The position numbers and the translations under genes were made by a program. 64,000 nt of DNA from Pseudodesulfovibrio sp. 5S69 (GTDB lineage Bacteria; Desulfobacterota; Desulfovibrionia; Desulfovibrionales; Desulfovibrionaceae). Where the stretch lies: positions 1,985,501 to 2,049,500 of the forward strand of contig NZ_CP146609.1 of NCBI RefSeq assembly GCF_037094465.1. Direction: 5' to 3'. The notes beneath the pieces are model-generated. The model was given only the letters and a program-made list of their open reading frames with translations, searched no databases and was not told the origin of the DNA. Below, piece by piece: positions 45,598 to 55,708 of the stretch. Positions within the stretch are counted from its first letter, which is position 1. Each line of letters opens with the position of its first letter.

Positions 45598-47861
45598 TCA
45601 GTATCGTTGACGGATCGGGCCTGGCGGCGGTCGCGGCCGCGGCCGCCCCGGCTGTCGCGGCGTCCGCCGCGGTCGTTCCGGCCGCCCCGATCGTCCCGGT
45701 CGCCGCCGCGCGGCGCGGGACGCTTGAAGTCGTCCAGGTTGACTTCCTGGCCGGCCTCTTCCATGAGCCAGGCCTTGCGGGACAGGCGGATGCGTCCGCC
45801 GGGCTCCAGCGAGATGCACTTGACCATGACTTCCTGGCCGAGCTGGACCACGTCCTCCACGCGCTCGACGCGGTCGAAGTCCAACTGGGAGATGTGCAGC
45901 ATGCCTTCCTGGCCGGGCAGGATCTCGACCAGCGCGCCGACCTCGAGGATCTTGCGCACCACGCCCTTGTAGTTCTTGCCGGGCTCGGGCTTCTGGTCGT
46001 AGTACAGGACCATTTCCTTGGCCTTTTCCATGGACGCCAGGGTCGGGGCGAAGATCGAGATCTTGCCGGAATCCTCGATGTCGATGTCGGCTTCGGTCTC
46101 GGCGGTGATGGCCTTGATATTCTTGCCGCCGGGTCCGATGACCGAGCGGATCTTTTCGGGATCGATGTACACCACGGCCATCTGCGGGGCCAGGTCGGAC
46201 AGTTCGGCGCGCGGCTTTTCCAGCACCTCGGCCATGTGGTCGAGGATGTGGGTGCGGGCTTCCTTGGCCTGGTACAGGGCCTTCTTGAGGACCTCCTGCG
46301 GGATGCCGGCGATCTTGATGTCCATCTGGATGGCGGTGATGCCGTCACGGGTGCCCGCGACCTTGAAGTCCATGTCGCCGAGCGCGTCCTCGTCGCCGAG
46401 GATGTCGGTCAGGACGAAGTATTCGTCGCCTTCTTTGCACAGGCCCATGGCGATACCGGCCACCGGCTCGGAGATGGGCACGCCCGCGTCCATCAGGGAC
46501 AGGGTTGCGCCGCACACGCTCGCCATGGACGAGGAGCCGTTGGACTCCATGATCTCGGAGACCACGCGGATGGTGAACGGGAACTCGTCGGGGCTGGGCA
46601 GCACCGGGGAGATGGCGCGTTCGGCCAGGGCGCCGTGGCCCACTTCGCGGCGGGAGGTGCCGCGCAGCATGCGGGCTTCACCGACGCAGTAGGGCGGGAA
46701 GTTGTAGTGCAGCATGAACCGCTTGGTGGCGTCGCCGAGCAGGGAGTCGTAGCGCTGCTCGTCGCGGGTGGAGCCCAGGGTGGCAACGGCCAGGGAGCAG
46801 GTCTCGCCGCGGCGGAACAGGACCGAGCCGTGGGTCTGCTGGAGCAGGCCGACCTCGATGGACAGCGGGCGCACCGTGGTGGTGTCGCGGCCGTCGATGC
46901 GCAGCCCTTCCTTGACGATGCGCTCGCGCACGATCTTTTTGGTCATGTCGCCGACGATGTCGCCGACGGCGGCCAGCTTGGCCTCGTCGTCCGGGAACTT
47001 CTCGGCCACGGCCTCCTTGGCCTTCTGCTTGGCCGCGTCCTTGGCGGCGTAGCGGACCATCTTCTCGGGGGTGGTCAGGGCCTTTTCGAGATCGGCGGTG
47101 ATGACCTCGCCGAGGTACTCGGCCACTTCCTCGTCGCGCTCGGGGGCGGAAACCTCGATCTTGGGCACGCCGACCCGTTTGCGCAGCTCGTCCTGGATGT
47201 CGAAGAGCGGGCGGACCTGCTCGTGGCCCCAGGCCAGGGCGTCGGCGACCAGGTCTTCGGAGACGAAGTTGCCGCCGCCTTCGACCATGACCATGGCCTC
47301 GCGGGTGGCCGCGAAGACGAGGTTCAGGGAGGAGCGCTCCTCGATGCCCCGGTAGGAGGGGTAGAGGACGAACTCGCCGTCCACGTAACCCACGCGGGCG
47401 CCCACGATGGGGCCGAGGAAGGGCATCTTGGAGATGTGGCAGGCGGCGGAGGCGCCGGTCAGGGCCAGGACGTCCGGGTTGACGCGCTTGTCGGCGGACA
47501 GGACCGTGGCGATGATCTGGACTTCGTCGGCGAAGCCCTTGGCGAACAGGGGCCGGATGGGGCGGTCAATGAGCCGCGAGACCAGGGTCTCGTGCTCGGA
47601 GGGACGGCCCTCGCGGCGGAAATAGTTGCCCGGCACGCGGCCGGCGGCGTAGGCCATTTCCTGGTAGTTGCAGGTCAGCGGGAAGAAGCCCCGGTCGATT
47701 TCCAGGGGCTGGGTCACGGCCGTGACCAGAACCGTGGTCGCGCCGGAGGAAATGGTCACCGCGCCGGAGGCTTGGCGAGCAAATTTCCCGGTTTCGATGG
47801 AGATGTCGATGTCGCCGACGGTCGCGGTGACCTTGGTGGCATCGAAAGGAATCATCGTCAT
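45598..47861 (-). CDS. pnp: polyribonucleotide nucleotidyltransferase (apparent frameshift at the C-terminus)
   Basis: A 3'-5' phosphorolytic exoribonuclease of the RNA degradosome. From ATG 47861 (AGGAG upstream) it has two RNase PH domains (GRPSEHETLVSRLIDRPIRP; TLGSTRDEQRYDSL), then KH (IGPGGKNIKAIT), S1 (YKGVVRKILEVGALVEILPG) and an Arg/Gly tail. The literal frame has no stop after the tail and runs on to 45048 through the terminator and over the next gene. One missing base near 45623-45626 would give DRR-PGPIRQRY and the TGA at 45598, about 754 residues, the usual length. Confidence 0.92.
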
Positions 47862-47901
47862 AGAGATTCTCCTGCCTTGGTTTAAGGCAATAAAGGTGAA
47901 T

Positions 47902-48061
47902 CACTTTCTGCGATACTCCCTCTGGTGGGGTTAGCCGGCTTGGGGAGGAGCTTTTGGGGCAATCGGGAAGGGTATTCCCAAAAACGCCTTCCGCAGCCAA
48001 CTAAACAGGGCGTGGGGATTGCGGAGCGGTGTCCGGAAAGACGGCTCCGACGCAGAAAGTG
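47902..48061 (-). promoter_or_regulatory. structured rpsO-pnp intercistronic leader
   Basis: Perfect 11-bp arms CACTTTCTGCG (47902-47912) and CGCAGAAAGTG (48051-48061) can close a 160-base domain on the transcript. Inside it TTTTGGG/CCCAAAA (47952-47958, 47977-47983) and GGGAA/TTCCC form a nested hairpin. In E. coli the pnp leader is a double-stranded RNase III/PNPase control site; a similar role here is inferred. Confidence 0.5.
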
Positions 48062-48071
48062 ACGTACGTAA

Positions 48072-48095
48072 CGGGGGAGGTTTGACCCTCCCCCG
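48072..48095 (-). repeat. nine-base-pair hairpin after rpsO
   Basis: CGGGGGAGG/CCTCCCCCG with a six-base loop lies 20 bases after the rpsO stop. No T run follows on the minus strand, so it is more likely an mRNA 3' end or processing barrier than a terminator. Confidence 0.55.
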
Positions 48096-48115
48096 AACAT
48101 CAATTCTTCAAAGAA

Positions 48116-48385
48116 CTACTTGCGCAGGCCAAGGCGGCCGATGAGCTCGCGGTAGCGCGTGATGTCCTTGTTTTGCAGATACTTGAGAAGTTTCCTGCGC
48201 TGCCCGACCAGTTTCAACAGGCCGGTGCGGGAGTGGTGATCCTTCTTGTGGGTCTTGAAGTGTTCGGCCAGGTAGGTGATGCGCGCGGTCAGCAGCGCGA
48301 CCTGGACCTCGGGGGACCCGGTGTCGCCTTCGCAGGTCTTGTACTCGTCAATAATCTTCTGTTTGTCTTCAGCAGTCATCACCAC
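48116..48385 (-). CDS. rpsO: 30S ribosomal protein S15
   Basis: 89 residues, full family length, with [19 protein letters not shown] and the [25 protein letters not shown] core that binds 16S rRNA. The start is taken as GTG 48385, eight bases after AGGAGG; GTG 48382 and ATG 48379 follow in frame. It sits between truB and pnp in the conserved cluster. Confidence 0.95.
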   Translation of the reverse strand: MVMTAEDKQKIIDEYKTCEGDTGSPEVQVALLTARITYLAEHFKTHKKDHHSRTGLLKLVGQRRKLLKYLQNKDITRYRELIGRLGLRK

Positions 48386-48450
48386 AGCGATATCCTCCTA
48401 AGTTGGATGTTGCTTGTTATATTGTGCCGGACCGTGCGCTCTTGAGCGGA

Positions 48451-49392
48451 TCAGTCCCGGTTCCAGAGTCCCCGGAGAATGGCCCATCTGGGCTTGCCGT
48501 CCTGGAGTTTGGCCTCCACCAGGGCCAGCGGTTCGTCGTCGGGACCGAGCAGCATGGCCTGGTCGCCGACTTCGCCCGCGAGCAGGGTGCCCGGCTGATC
48601 GGCAACCGGCAGCCAGGACCCGTTCATGACGAGCCCGGCCAGCGGTTCGGTCAACCGGAACCTGGGCCAGTGGGGCAGGGTGTCCCGCAGGGGAATCACC
48701 CGTTCCGGAAACAGTTCCGGATTCTCCAGGACGTCCTCCAGGGTATATGCCTGTTCGAGCCGGAAAGGCTCGCTGGCTTCCCTGACCAGGCTGGTCAGCG
48801 CCGCACCGCACCCCATTCGAGTCCCCAAGCTGTGGACCAGGGATCGTATGTAGGTGCCCGCGGAACAACTGACCCTGAATGCCGCTTCGGGCAAATTCAC
48901 GTCCAGCGCTTCCACATGAGAAATAACAATGGGCTTGGTCTTGACCGGTGTTTCCCGGCCCTCGCGGGCCAGGGCGTACAACGGCGTGCCCTTGTATTTG
49001 GCAGCCGAATAGGCAGGAACCTCCTGCTCTGTCAACTCTTTCCAATACAAAATTTCACGTTCGACATCGCCGGGCGCCGCCTCCACCGGGCTTTCCTTGA
49101 CCACTTCTCCTTGAATATCAAGAGTGTCGGTGGTTATTCCGAGCCGAAACGTGCCGGAATAGGTTTTGGTCCCGCCGGTCAGGTACGGCGCGAGCTTGGT
49201 GGCGTTCCCGAGCAGAACCAGGAGCACGCCCCGGGCCATGGGGTCCAGGGTCCCGCCGTGGCCGATCTTGTACTGCTTGAGGCGGTGCTTGATGTCGTTC
49301 AGGCAGGCGGCCGAGGTGGGGCCGGACGGCTTGTTCAGGATGAGCAGGCCGTCGAGCTGTTCGGCGCTACGCTTGTTGCGTCTGCGTCCCAT
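48451..49392 (-). CDS. truB: tRNA pseudouridine(55) synthase TruB
   Basis: It makes pseudouridine 55 in the T-loop of tRNAs. The 313-residue protein has the catalytic aspartate D50 in GHGGTLDPMARG, YSAAKYKGTPLYALAREG and the VSCSAGTYIRSLVHSLG motif. A C-terminal PUA-like segment follows. It starts directly after the nrnA stop. Confidence 0.95.
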   Translation of the reverse strand: MGRRRNKRSAEQLDGLLILNKPSGPTSAACLNDIKHRLKQYKIGHGGTLDPMARGVLLVLLGNATKLAPYLTGGTKTYSGTFRLGITTDTLDIQGEVVKESPVEAAPGDVEREILYWKELTEQEVPAYSAAKYKGTPLYALAREGRETPVKTKPIVISHVEALDVNLPEAAFRVSCSAGTYIRSLVHSLGTRMGCGAALTSLVREASEPFRLEQAYTLEDVLENPELFPERVIPLRDTLPHWPRFRLTEPLAGLVMNGSWLPVADQPGTLLAGEVGDQAMLLGPDDEPLALVEAKLQDGKPRWAILRGLWNRD

Positions 49393-50361
49393 CTAGGCGA
49401 TCCCCAATTGGTCGGCCACGGCCTGCACCAGCCGAGCCTTGGCCTCGGCCAGGGGGGCCTTGATGGACCCGCCCGCTGCGTTCCTGTGCCCGCCGCCGCC
49501 GAATTTCGCGGCCACCTTCTGCACATTGTCCTCGCCGAAGGAGCGCAGGCTGAACTTGTAGAAATCCGGCCCCTCCTCGCGCAGGACGGCGGCCACGCGC
49601 ACGGTCTTCAGGCGGCGCAGGAAATTGATCAGGTTCTCGGTGTCCGCGTTGGTGGTCCCGGTGCGGGCGAACATCTCCCTGGTGATCACCGTGGCGCTGA
49701 CCCGTTTGTCCAGGAAGAGCTCCATGGCCCCCATGGCTTCGGTCCACAGCTTCATGCGGTTCTCGGACCACTGCTTGGTGATGCGCTCGTTCATCAGCGC
49801 GATGTCGAGCCCGTCGCGAAGCATGCGCGCGGCCAGCTCCAGGGACTCCGGGGTGGTGTTGCCGTAGGTGAAGAAGCCGGTGTCCGTGGCCACGGCCAGG
49901 TAGACGCACTCGGCCAGGGGGCCGGTCAGGGGGACGCCGAGGGCTTCGGCGAGCAGGGCGACCATTCCGCCCACGGCGGGCTGGGTGGCGTCCACCCAGT
50001 TGATCTCGCCGAACTCGTCGTTGCCCAGGTGGTGGTCGATGTTGACGAACCGGGTCTCGTCCGAGCGGGCGGCCAGGGTCTCGCCCATGCGCTCGCCGCT
50101 GCCGCAGTCCAGAACCAGGGTCCAGGCGGGCAGGGTTTCGGGCAGCTCGCGCTCGATGGGCGCGGGCATGTCGATGAAGGCGTATCGCGAGGGCAGGCCG
50201 GACGGATTGTACAGGCGGACCTTCTTGCCCATGGCGGCCAGGACGTGGCCCAGGGCGCAGATGGACCCGATGGCGTCGCCGTCGGGGCTGTAGTGCGAGG
50301 CGACCAGAAACTCGTCGTGGCCGCGGATGATCTCGCTAATCCGTCGGATGGGATTTTCCAT
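49393..50361 (-). CDS. nrnA: DHH-family nanoRNase / pAp phosphatase NrnA
   Basis: It degrades short oligoribonucleotides and dephosphorylates pAp. From ATG 50361 (322 residues) the DHH domain has SPDGDAIGSICALG, VLDCGSGER and VNIDHHLGND; the DHHA1 domain ends with FGGGGHRNAAGG. GAGGA precedes the start, which overlaps the end of rbfA by 26 bases. Its place in the nusA-infB cluster is typical for this gene. Confidence 0.93.
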   Translation of the reverse strand: MENPIRRISEIIRGHDEFLVASHYSPDGDAIGSICALGHVLAAMGKKVRLYNPSGLPSRYAFIDMPAPIERELPETLPAWTLVLDCGSGERMGETLAARSDETRFVNIDHHLGNDEFGEINWVDATQPAVGGMVALLAEALGVPLTGPLAECVYLAVATDTGFFTYGNTTPESLELAARMLRDGLDIALMNERITKQWSENRMKLWTEAMGAMELFLDKRVSATVITREMFARTGTTNADTENLINFLRRLKTVRVAAVLREEGPDFYKFSLRSFGEDNVQKVAAKFGGGGHRNAAGGSIKAPLAEAKARLVQAVADQLGIA

Positions 50362-50677
50362 AGACCACGTCCTCAAGGAATTCGTCGAACTGGAACCGCA
50401 GTTCCGGAGTGTATTGCAGCTTCAGGATGCGTCCGAGCCGGGAGCGGAGAAAGCCGGTGGCCCGCTCCAGGCCCTCCTGGACCTCCTTGCGGTGTTCGGC
50501 GTCGCCGGACACGGTGTAGAAAATTTCGGCGATGCGCAGGTTGGCGTTCATGCGCACGCCGGACAGGGTGACGAGGTTCAGGCGCGGGTCGGCCGCCTCC
50601 TCCACGAGCAGGGTGCCGATCTCACGCATGATCTGGTCGCCCATGCGGACGGCTCGTCTCGAACCGGATGCTTTCAT
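50336..50677 (-). CDS. rbfA: 30S ribosome-binding factor RbfA
   Basis: A KH-fold assembly factor of the small subunit, 113 residues. The family blocks are RAVRMGDQIMREIGTLLVEEAADPRL, EIFYTVSGD and YTPELRFQFDE. Start ATG 50677, eleven bases after ylxP. Confidence 0.94.
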   Translation of the reverse strand: MKASGSRRAVRMGDQIMREIGTLLVEEAADPRLNLVTLSGVRMNANLRIAEIFYTVSGDAEHRKEVQEGLERATGFLRSRLGRILKLQYTPELRFQFDEFLEDVVYGKSHPTD

Positions 50678-50688
50678 TGCCTTGTCCT

Positions 50689-50982
50689 CTACTCGGTATC
50701 CGAGAAAATTTCCGTGTTGCAGCGGGTCAGTTCCGCCGGGGAGATGGCTTCCACCATGGCCAGGGCCTTGGACAGGGTGCTCTCCACCCGGGCCGATTCA
50801 TTGGCCGTGGTGACCACGGCCAGGACCAGCTTGTCATGGACGTCGAGCGCGTCCACCTCGGCCACGGAAACGTTGAACTTGTTCCTGAGCTTCTGTTTCA
50901 GGCTCAGGGACACCTTGCGCTTGCCCTTGAGGGAGCGGTTGCCGTGGAGCCTGAACTCGAGGTGGAGAACGCCGATGATCAT
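50689..50982 (-). CDS. ylxP: DUF503 / YlxP-like protein
   Basis: A 97-residue conserved protein of the YlxP family, often next to infB and rbfA and thought to act in ribosome assembly. The pattern is MIIGVLHLEFRLHGNRSLKGKRKVS then KLRNKFNVSVAEVDALDVHDKLVLAVV. Start ATG 50982. Function not established. Confidence 0.9.
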   Translation of the reverse strand: MIIGVLHLEFRLHGNRSLKGKRKVSLSLKQKLRNKFNVSVAEVDALDVHDKLVLAVVTTANESARVESTLSKALAMVEAISPAELTRCNTEIFSDTE

Positions 50983-51003
50983 GCCGGTCTCCTAAAATAA
51001 ACA

Positions 51004-51033
51004 CGGGCGGCCCATTGTGCAATGAGCCGCCCG
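51004..51033 (-). terminator. attenuator-like hairpin between infB and ylxP
   Basis: CGGGCGGC/GCCGCCCG with an inner CATTG/CAATG helix is followed on the minus strand by TGTTTATTTT. It could reduce transcription into ylxP-rbfA-nrnA-truB; the interrupted T tract suggests incomplete termination. Confidence 0.55.
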
Positions 51034-51052
51034 CAATTTTTCGTCCGTTATG

Positions 51053-53962
51053 CTAGTCGATGGTGCGGGCGACTTCCTTGGTCTCGAAGACCTCGATGGT
51101 GTCGCCGACCTTGACGTCGTTGAACTTCTCCAGGCCGATGCCGCACTCGTAGCCCTTGGCCACTTCGCGGACGTCGTCCTTCTCACGGCGCAGGGACGCG
51201 ACCTCGCCGGTGTAGATGACCACGCCGCCGCGCAGCAGCCGGGCCTTGCCTCCCCTGGTGATTTTGCCGTCGGCCACGAAGCAGCCGGCGATCATGCCGA
51301 CCTTGGGCACGCTGAAGGTGGCGCGCACCTCGGCCTGGCCCAGGTAGACCTCCTCGATGTCCGGGGTGAGCATGCCGCTCATGGCGTCCTTCACTTCCTG
51401 CACCAGCTTGTAGATGATGTCGTAGAAGCGGATTTCCACGCCTTCCTGTTCGGCGATCTGCTTGACCTTCAGGTTCGGGCGCACGTTGAAGCCGATGATG
51501 ATGGCCTCGGAGGCACCCGCCAGAAGGATGTCGGACTCGGTGATGGCGCCTGCGCCGCCGTGGACGACGCTGATCTTGACCTCGTCCGTGGACAGCTTGT
51601 TCAGGGCCTCGGTCACGGCCTCCAGCGAACCCTGCACGTCGGCCTTGAGCACCAGGTTCAGGGTCTGGGCCTCGTCGTTGGGCTTGGAGGCCAGGAAGGA
51701 CTCCAGGGTGACCTTGGTCTTGGCGGACAGGATCTTCTCGCGCTGCTTCATGGCGCGGGACTGCGCGATGCGGCGGGCGACCTTTTCGTCGTCCACCACG
51801 AAGAGCTCGTCACCGGCCTCGGGCAGGCCGTCGAAGCCCTGGATTTCCACGGGCATGGCCGGTCCGGCGGATTTGATTTTCTTGCCCTGGTCGTTGAACA
51901 TGGCCCGGACCTTGCCGAAGTGGATGCCGGACACGAAGCTGTCGCCCTGGTTCAGGGTGCCTTCGCTGATGAGCATGGTGCCCACCGGGCCGCGACCCTT
52001 GTCCAGGCGCGCTTCGACGATGTGGCCACTGGCGTGCTTGTCCGGGTTGGCCTTGAGCTCCATGACCTCGGCCTGGAGCAGGACCATCTCGAGCAGCTCG
52101 TCGATGCCTTCCTTCTTTTTGGCCGAGACGTGGGCGAAGATGGTGTCGCCGCCCCATTCCTCGGGCGCCAGGCCGAGTTCGGCCAACTCGCGCTTGACGT
52201 TGTCCGGGTTGGCCCCTTCCTTGTCCATCTTGTTCACGGCCACCACGATGGGCACGCCGGCCGCCTTGGAGTGGGAAATGGCCTCGCGGGTCTGGTCCAT
52301 GACGCCGTCATCGGCGGCGACCACCAGGATGACGATGTCGGTCACCTGGGCACCGCGCATGCGCATGGTCGTGAAGGCCTCGTGGCCGGGGGTGTCCAGA
52401 AAGACGATCTCGCCCCGGTTGGTCTGGACGTGGTAGGCGCCGATGTGCTGGGTGATGCCGCCCGCCTCGCCGTCCGTCACGTTGGACATGCGGATGGCGT
52501 CGAGCAGGGAGGTCTTGCCGTGGTCGACGTGGCCCATGATGGTCACCACGGGCGGACGCGGCTTGAGATCTTCATCCTTGTCCGCCTCGGTGGGGGCCAG
52601 GAATTCCTGCTCGTCGAAGGAGACGTTCTCCACCTCGTAGCCGAACTCGCCGGCCAGCAGGGAGGCGGTATCCAGATCGAGCGACTGGTTGATGGTCGCC
52701 ATGACGCCCATGCCGAACAGGGCCTTGATCAGGTCCTGGGCCTTGGTGCCCATCTGGTGAGCCATGTCGGCCAGGCGGATGGCCTCGTCGAACTTGATCT
52801 TGCGCTTGGCGGCCTTCATGGGCTGCGCCTGGCTCTGCTCCGGCTGCATAACCTGTTGTCCGCGACGGCCCTTTTTCTTGCGGCCCTTGCGGCCCTGCGG
52901 GAAATTGGTGTCGTTGTACAGCTTGTTGGTATGATCCTGGCCGCCGTCGGTGGCGAATTCCACCACGCGACGGTCCTTCTTGCCTTTTTTCTTCTTGCTG
53001 CGGCCGTCGGACACGGCCGGATCCGGGACCGGACTCGGTGCGCCGCCGGGACCGGGGCGTCCACCGGGACGGGCACCGGCGGGGCGGCCGGCGCCGGGAC
53101 CGGGACGTCCGCCGGGACGTCCGCCGGGACGTCCGCCGGGACGGCGTTCGGGCTGGGTCATCTTGGCCGCCTCGCGGGCCTGCACCTCGGCCTCGGTGGG
53201 CATGGAGATGATCTTGACCTTGGGGGCTTCGGGTTCCCGTTTCTTCTTTTTCTTCTTCTTGGGTTCGCCCTTTTCCGCCTTCTGCTCCTCGGGAGCGGCT
53301 TCGGCGTCCTGGGGAGTGGCCTTCTCGGGGGCCGCCTCTTCGGAGACCGGCGCTTCGGGTTCGGCAACGGCCTCCGGCTCGGGAGCGGCTTCGGGCTCAG
53401 GCTGGGCTTCGGCAGGCGCGGGTTCGGGAGCGGCCTCCGCTACCACAGCTTCACCGGCCGGGGCCTGTGCGGCCTCGGCGGCTTCCGTTTCGGGGGCCTC
53501 TTCGGGCTCCTCCACGGCGGGCTTGATGATCTTGACCTGGGGGGCTGCCTTGCGCGGGGCCTTCTTGGGGGCGGGCTCCTGCGCGGGTTCCGCGACGGTC
53601 TCCTCGGTCACCTTTTCGGCGGGTGCGGCCTCGACGGCTTCGGGCGCAACTGTCTCCGGGACGGACTCCTCCGGCTCCTCGGGCGATTCCTCGACCTCGG
53701 GCACGGCTTCCTCCCCCCTGGGAGCTTTCGCTTTTTTGCGCCTGCGCCGGATGATGACGCCGGACTCGCCCACACGGCGGACTTCCTTCTTGCCGGAGCC
53801 GCCTTTCTTCAATTCCGCCTTGAGGCGGTCCACATCTTCGTCTTCCACGACGGTCTTCTGGCTTTTCGCCTGAACGCCGATCTCACGAAGCTGCTGAATG
53901 ATCTCCTTGTTGCTGAGACCAAGCTCAGCAGCCAAGTCTTCTACCCGAACCTTCGCCGTCAT
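51053..53962 (-). CDS. infB: translation initiation factor IF-2
   Basis: The initiation GTPase that delivers fMet-tRNA. The 969-residue protein has an N-terminal winged-helix-like segment ([21 protein letters not shown]), a 250-residue Glu/Pro/Ala/Lys linker with a [17 protein letters not shown] tract, then the G domain with [20 protein letters not shown] and NKMD, domains II-III and the C-terminal fMet-tRNA domain. It starts four bases after the ylxR stop. Confidence 0.97.
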   Translation of the reverse strand: MTAKVRVEDLAAELGLSNKEIIQQLREIGVQAKSQKTVVEDEDVDRLKAELKKGGSGKKEVRRVGESGVIIRRRRKKAKAPRGEEAVPEVEESPEEPEESVPETVAPEAVEAAPAEKVTEETVAEPAQEPAPKKAPRKAAPQVKIIKPAVEEPEEAPETEAAEAAQAPAGEAVVAEAAPEPAPAEAQPEPEAAPEPEAVAEPEAPVSEEAAPEKATPQDAEAAPEEQKAEKGEPKKKKKKKREPEAPKVKIISMPTEAEVQAREAAKMTQPERRPGGRPGGRPGGRPGPGAGRPAGARPGGRPGPGGAPSPVPDPAVSDGRSKKKKGKKDRRVVEFATDGGQDHTNKLYNDTNFPQGRKGRKKKGRRGQQVMQPEQSQAQPMKAAKRKIKFDEAIRLADMAHQMGTKAQDLIKALFGMGVMATINQSLDLDTASLLAGEFGYEVENVSFDEQEFLAPTEADKDEDLKPRPPVVTIMGHVDHGKTSLLDAIRMSNVTDGEAGGITQHIGAYHVQTNRGEIVFLDTPGHEAFTTMRMRGAQVTDIVILVVAADDGVMDQTREAISHSKAAGVPIVVAVNKMDKEGANPDNVKRELAELGLAPEEWGGDTIFAHVSAKKKEGIDELLEMVLLQAEVMELKANPDKHASGHIVEARLDKGRGPVGTMLISEGTLNQGDSFVSGIHFGKVRAMFNDQGKKIKSAGPAMPVEIQGFDGLPEAGDELFVVDDEKVARRIAQSRAMKQREKILSAKTKVTLESFLASKPNDEAQTLNLVLKADVQGSLEAVTEALNKLSTDEVKISVVHGGAGAITESDILLAGASEAIIIGFNVRPNLKVKQIAEQEGVEIRFYDIIYKLVQEVKDAMSGMLTPDIEEVYLGQAEVRATFSVPKVGMIAGCFVADGKITRGGKARLLRGGVVIYTGEVASLRREKDDVREVAKGYECGIGLEKFNDVKVGDTIEVFETKEVARTID

Positions 53963-53966
53963 CTAA

Positions 53967-54203
53967 TCACCTCGCACGTTTCTTCATCAGACCCAGGAGC
54001 ATCTTGGGAAATCGCTCCCTGCACCGGGCCTGGCCGCATACGTAATATCCACGTCCCGGCCTGTTCATGGCCGGGTCCGGCACCGGGCTTGCGTCCGGTA
54101 CGCTCAAGTCCTCCGGGCGTACGTACCGCGTCAGTTCCGCTTTCGGGAACCGTTTGCGGCAGACGACGCACATGCGCTCGGGACTGTGCCCCTTGTTGGC
54201 CAT
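53967..54203 (-). CDS. ylxR: YlxR-family protein (RnpM-like)
   Basis: A 78-residue DUF448 protein. It has HSPERMCVVCRKRFPKAELTRY and GRGYYVCGQARCRERFPK, the CxxC pairs and RGxYVC motif of the family. Members bind RNA and have been linked to RNase P control in Bacillus; a role here is inferred. It sits between nusA and infB as usual. Confidence 0.9.
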   Translation of the reverse strand: MANKGHSPERMCVVCRKRFPKAELTRYVRPEDLSVPDASPVPDPAMNRPGRGYYVCGQARCRERFPKMLLGLMKKRAR

Positions 54204-54223
54204 GCGCCGTCCCCGTCCGGAGT

Positions 54224-55654
54224 CTATTGTTTCTCCGCGCCTTCGGCGGGAGTCTCGGTTTCCGTTTCCTCGGTCTCGTCCTCGGTCTCGTCCTCGGTCT
54301 CGTCCTCGGTCTCTTCTTCGGCCGTTTCCTCGGTCTCGTCCTCGGTCTCTTCTTCGGCCGTTTCCTCGGTCTCGACCACCTCTTCCTCGACGGTTTCCGT
54401 CTCGGGCTCGTCCGCCTCGGCTTCAAGGCCGGGGGCAAGCATGTTGATGGCCAGGCGTATGTCGCCGATCTTGGACTCGGTCATGCCGCGGATGTCCAGG
54501 AGCTCTTCGTCCGTGGCCTGGACGATGGAGTCTATGGACTCGAAGCCCGCATTGAAGAAGTTCTCCATGGAGACCTCGGCCACGCTGGCGATCTGGTCCA
54601 TGCCCTTTCGGGCGGCGTTGAGCTCGCCGTACCGGGATTCCGTGAAAATGTCTATTTTCCAGCCGAGGAGCTTGGCGGCCAGCTTGACGTTTTGTCCCTT
54701 GCGGCCGATGGCCAGGGTCAGCTGATCGTCGGGGCAGACCACTTCCAATGCCTCTTCCTCGTCGTCCACGGTGATCCGGGAGATCATGGCCGGGGACAGG
54801 GCGTGCTGGGCGTACATGGCGATGTCCGGAGACCAGACCACGATGTCGATGCGTTCGCCCTTGAGCTCCTGGACCACGTTCTGGATGCGGGAGCCGCGGA
54901 TGCCGACGCAGGCGCCCACCGGGTCCACGTCGCGGTCGCGGGACATGACGGCCACTTTGGCGCGCAGGCCCGGATCGCGGGCCACACCCATTATTTTGAC
55001 CGTGCCGTCGGCCACTTCGGGAACCTCGCGCTTGAACAGCTCGATCATGTAGTCCGGGTGGGACCGGGACACGACGACCTGCGGTCCGCGCGACTCCTTC
55101 AATACATCTATGATATAAGCCTGCACCCGGTCGCCGCGCTTGTAGCGCTCCCTGGGGATCTGCTCCTCCTTGGGCAGGAGCGCCTCGGTCCGGCCGAGGT
55201 TGATGATCCAGCCGGTGCGGTCGCGGCGCTGGATGATGCCGCTGGCGATCTCGGACACGCGGTCCTTGTACTCTTCGTAAATGATTTCCTGCTCGGCATC
55301 GCGCATGCGCTGGATGATGACCTGCTTGGCCGACTGCGCGGCGATGCGGCCGAGATCCTCGACCTTGACCGGGAAGCCCATCTCGTCGTCCAGCTGGGCG
55401 TTGGGGTCGTGGGCCACGGCGTCCTCGAGCGAAATTTCGCTGACGGGGTCGTGCACCTCGTCCACGACCACCTTGAACTCGAAGACCTCGATCTCGCCGA
55501 GCTCTTCGTTGAAGGCCACCTCGATGTCCATGGTTTCGCCGTACTTCCGGGCCACGGCCGACCGGACGGCCTCCTCAAGGGTGTCGATCAGCAGGTCGCG
55601 GTCGATACCCCTGTCCTTGCTAATCTGGTCGATGGCTCTTTTCAGCTCCGACAT
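54224..55654 (-). CDS. nusA: transcription termination/antitermination protein NusA
   Basis: An RNA polymerase-associated pausing and antitermination factor. The 476-residue protein has an N-terminal polymerase-binding domain, S1 (YKRGDRVQAYIIDVLK), KH1/KH2 (GACVGIRGSRIQNVVQELKGERIDIV; LAIGRKGQNVKLAAKL) and a helix-hairpin-helix-like segment. The last 55 residues are almost only E, T and D in repeated EDETEDETEE units, replacing the acidic repeats of E. coli NusA. Confidence 0.95.
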   Translation of the reverse strand: MSELKRAIDQISKDRGIDRDLLIDTLEEAVRSAVARKYGETMDIEVAFNEELGEIEVFEFKVVVDEVHDPVSEISLEDAVAHDPNAQLDDEMGFPVKVEDLGRIAAQSAKQVIIQRMRDAEQEIIYEEYKDRVSEIASGIIQRRDRTGWIINLGRTEALLPKEEQIPRERYKRGDRVQAYIIDVLKESRGPQVVVSRSHPDYMIELFKREVPEVADGTVKIMGVARDPGLRAKVAVMSRDRDVDPVGACVGIRGSRIQNVVQELKGERIDIVVWSPDIAMYAQHALSPAMISRITVDDEEEALEVVCPDDQLTLAIGRKGQNVKLAAKLLGWKIDIFTESRYGELNAARKGMDQIASVAEVSMENFFNAGFESIDSIVQATDEELLDIRGMTESKIGDIRLAINMLAPGLEAEADEPETETVEEEVVETEETAEEETEDETEETAEEETEDETEDETEDETEETETETPAEGAEKQ

Positions 55655-55708
55655 GATAAACCTCCGCTTGTGCCGGTCGGGGCCTGTCCCCTCCGGCAGT
55701 GATATCTG

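Noticed and set aside
51050..55702. A very long open frame (over 1,500 codons) on the plus strand opposite infB and nusA
   Set aside because: It is the antisense shadow of GC-rich genes, made of Gly/Leu/His/Val-rich sequence without domain motifs, and the minus-strand genes are certain.
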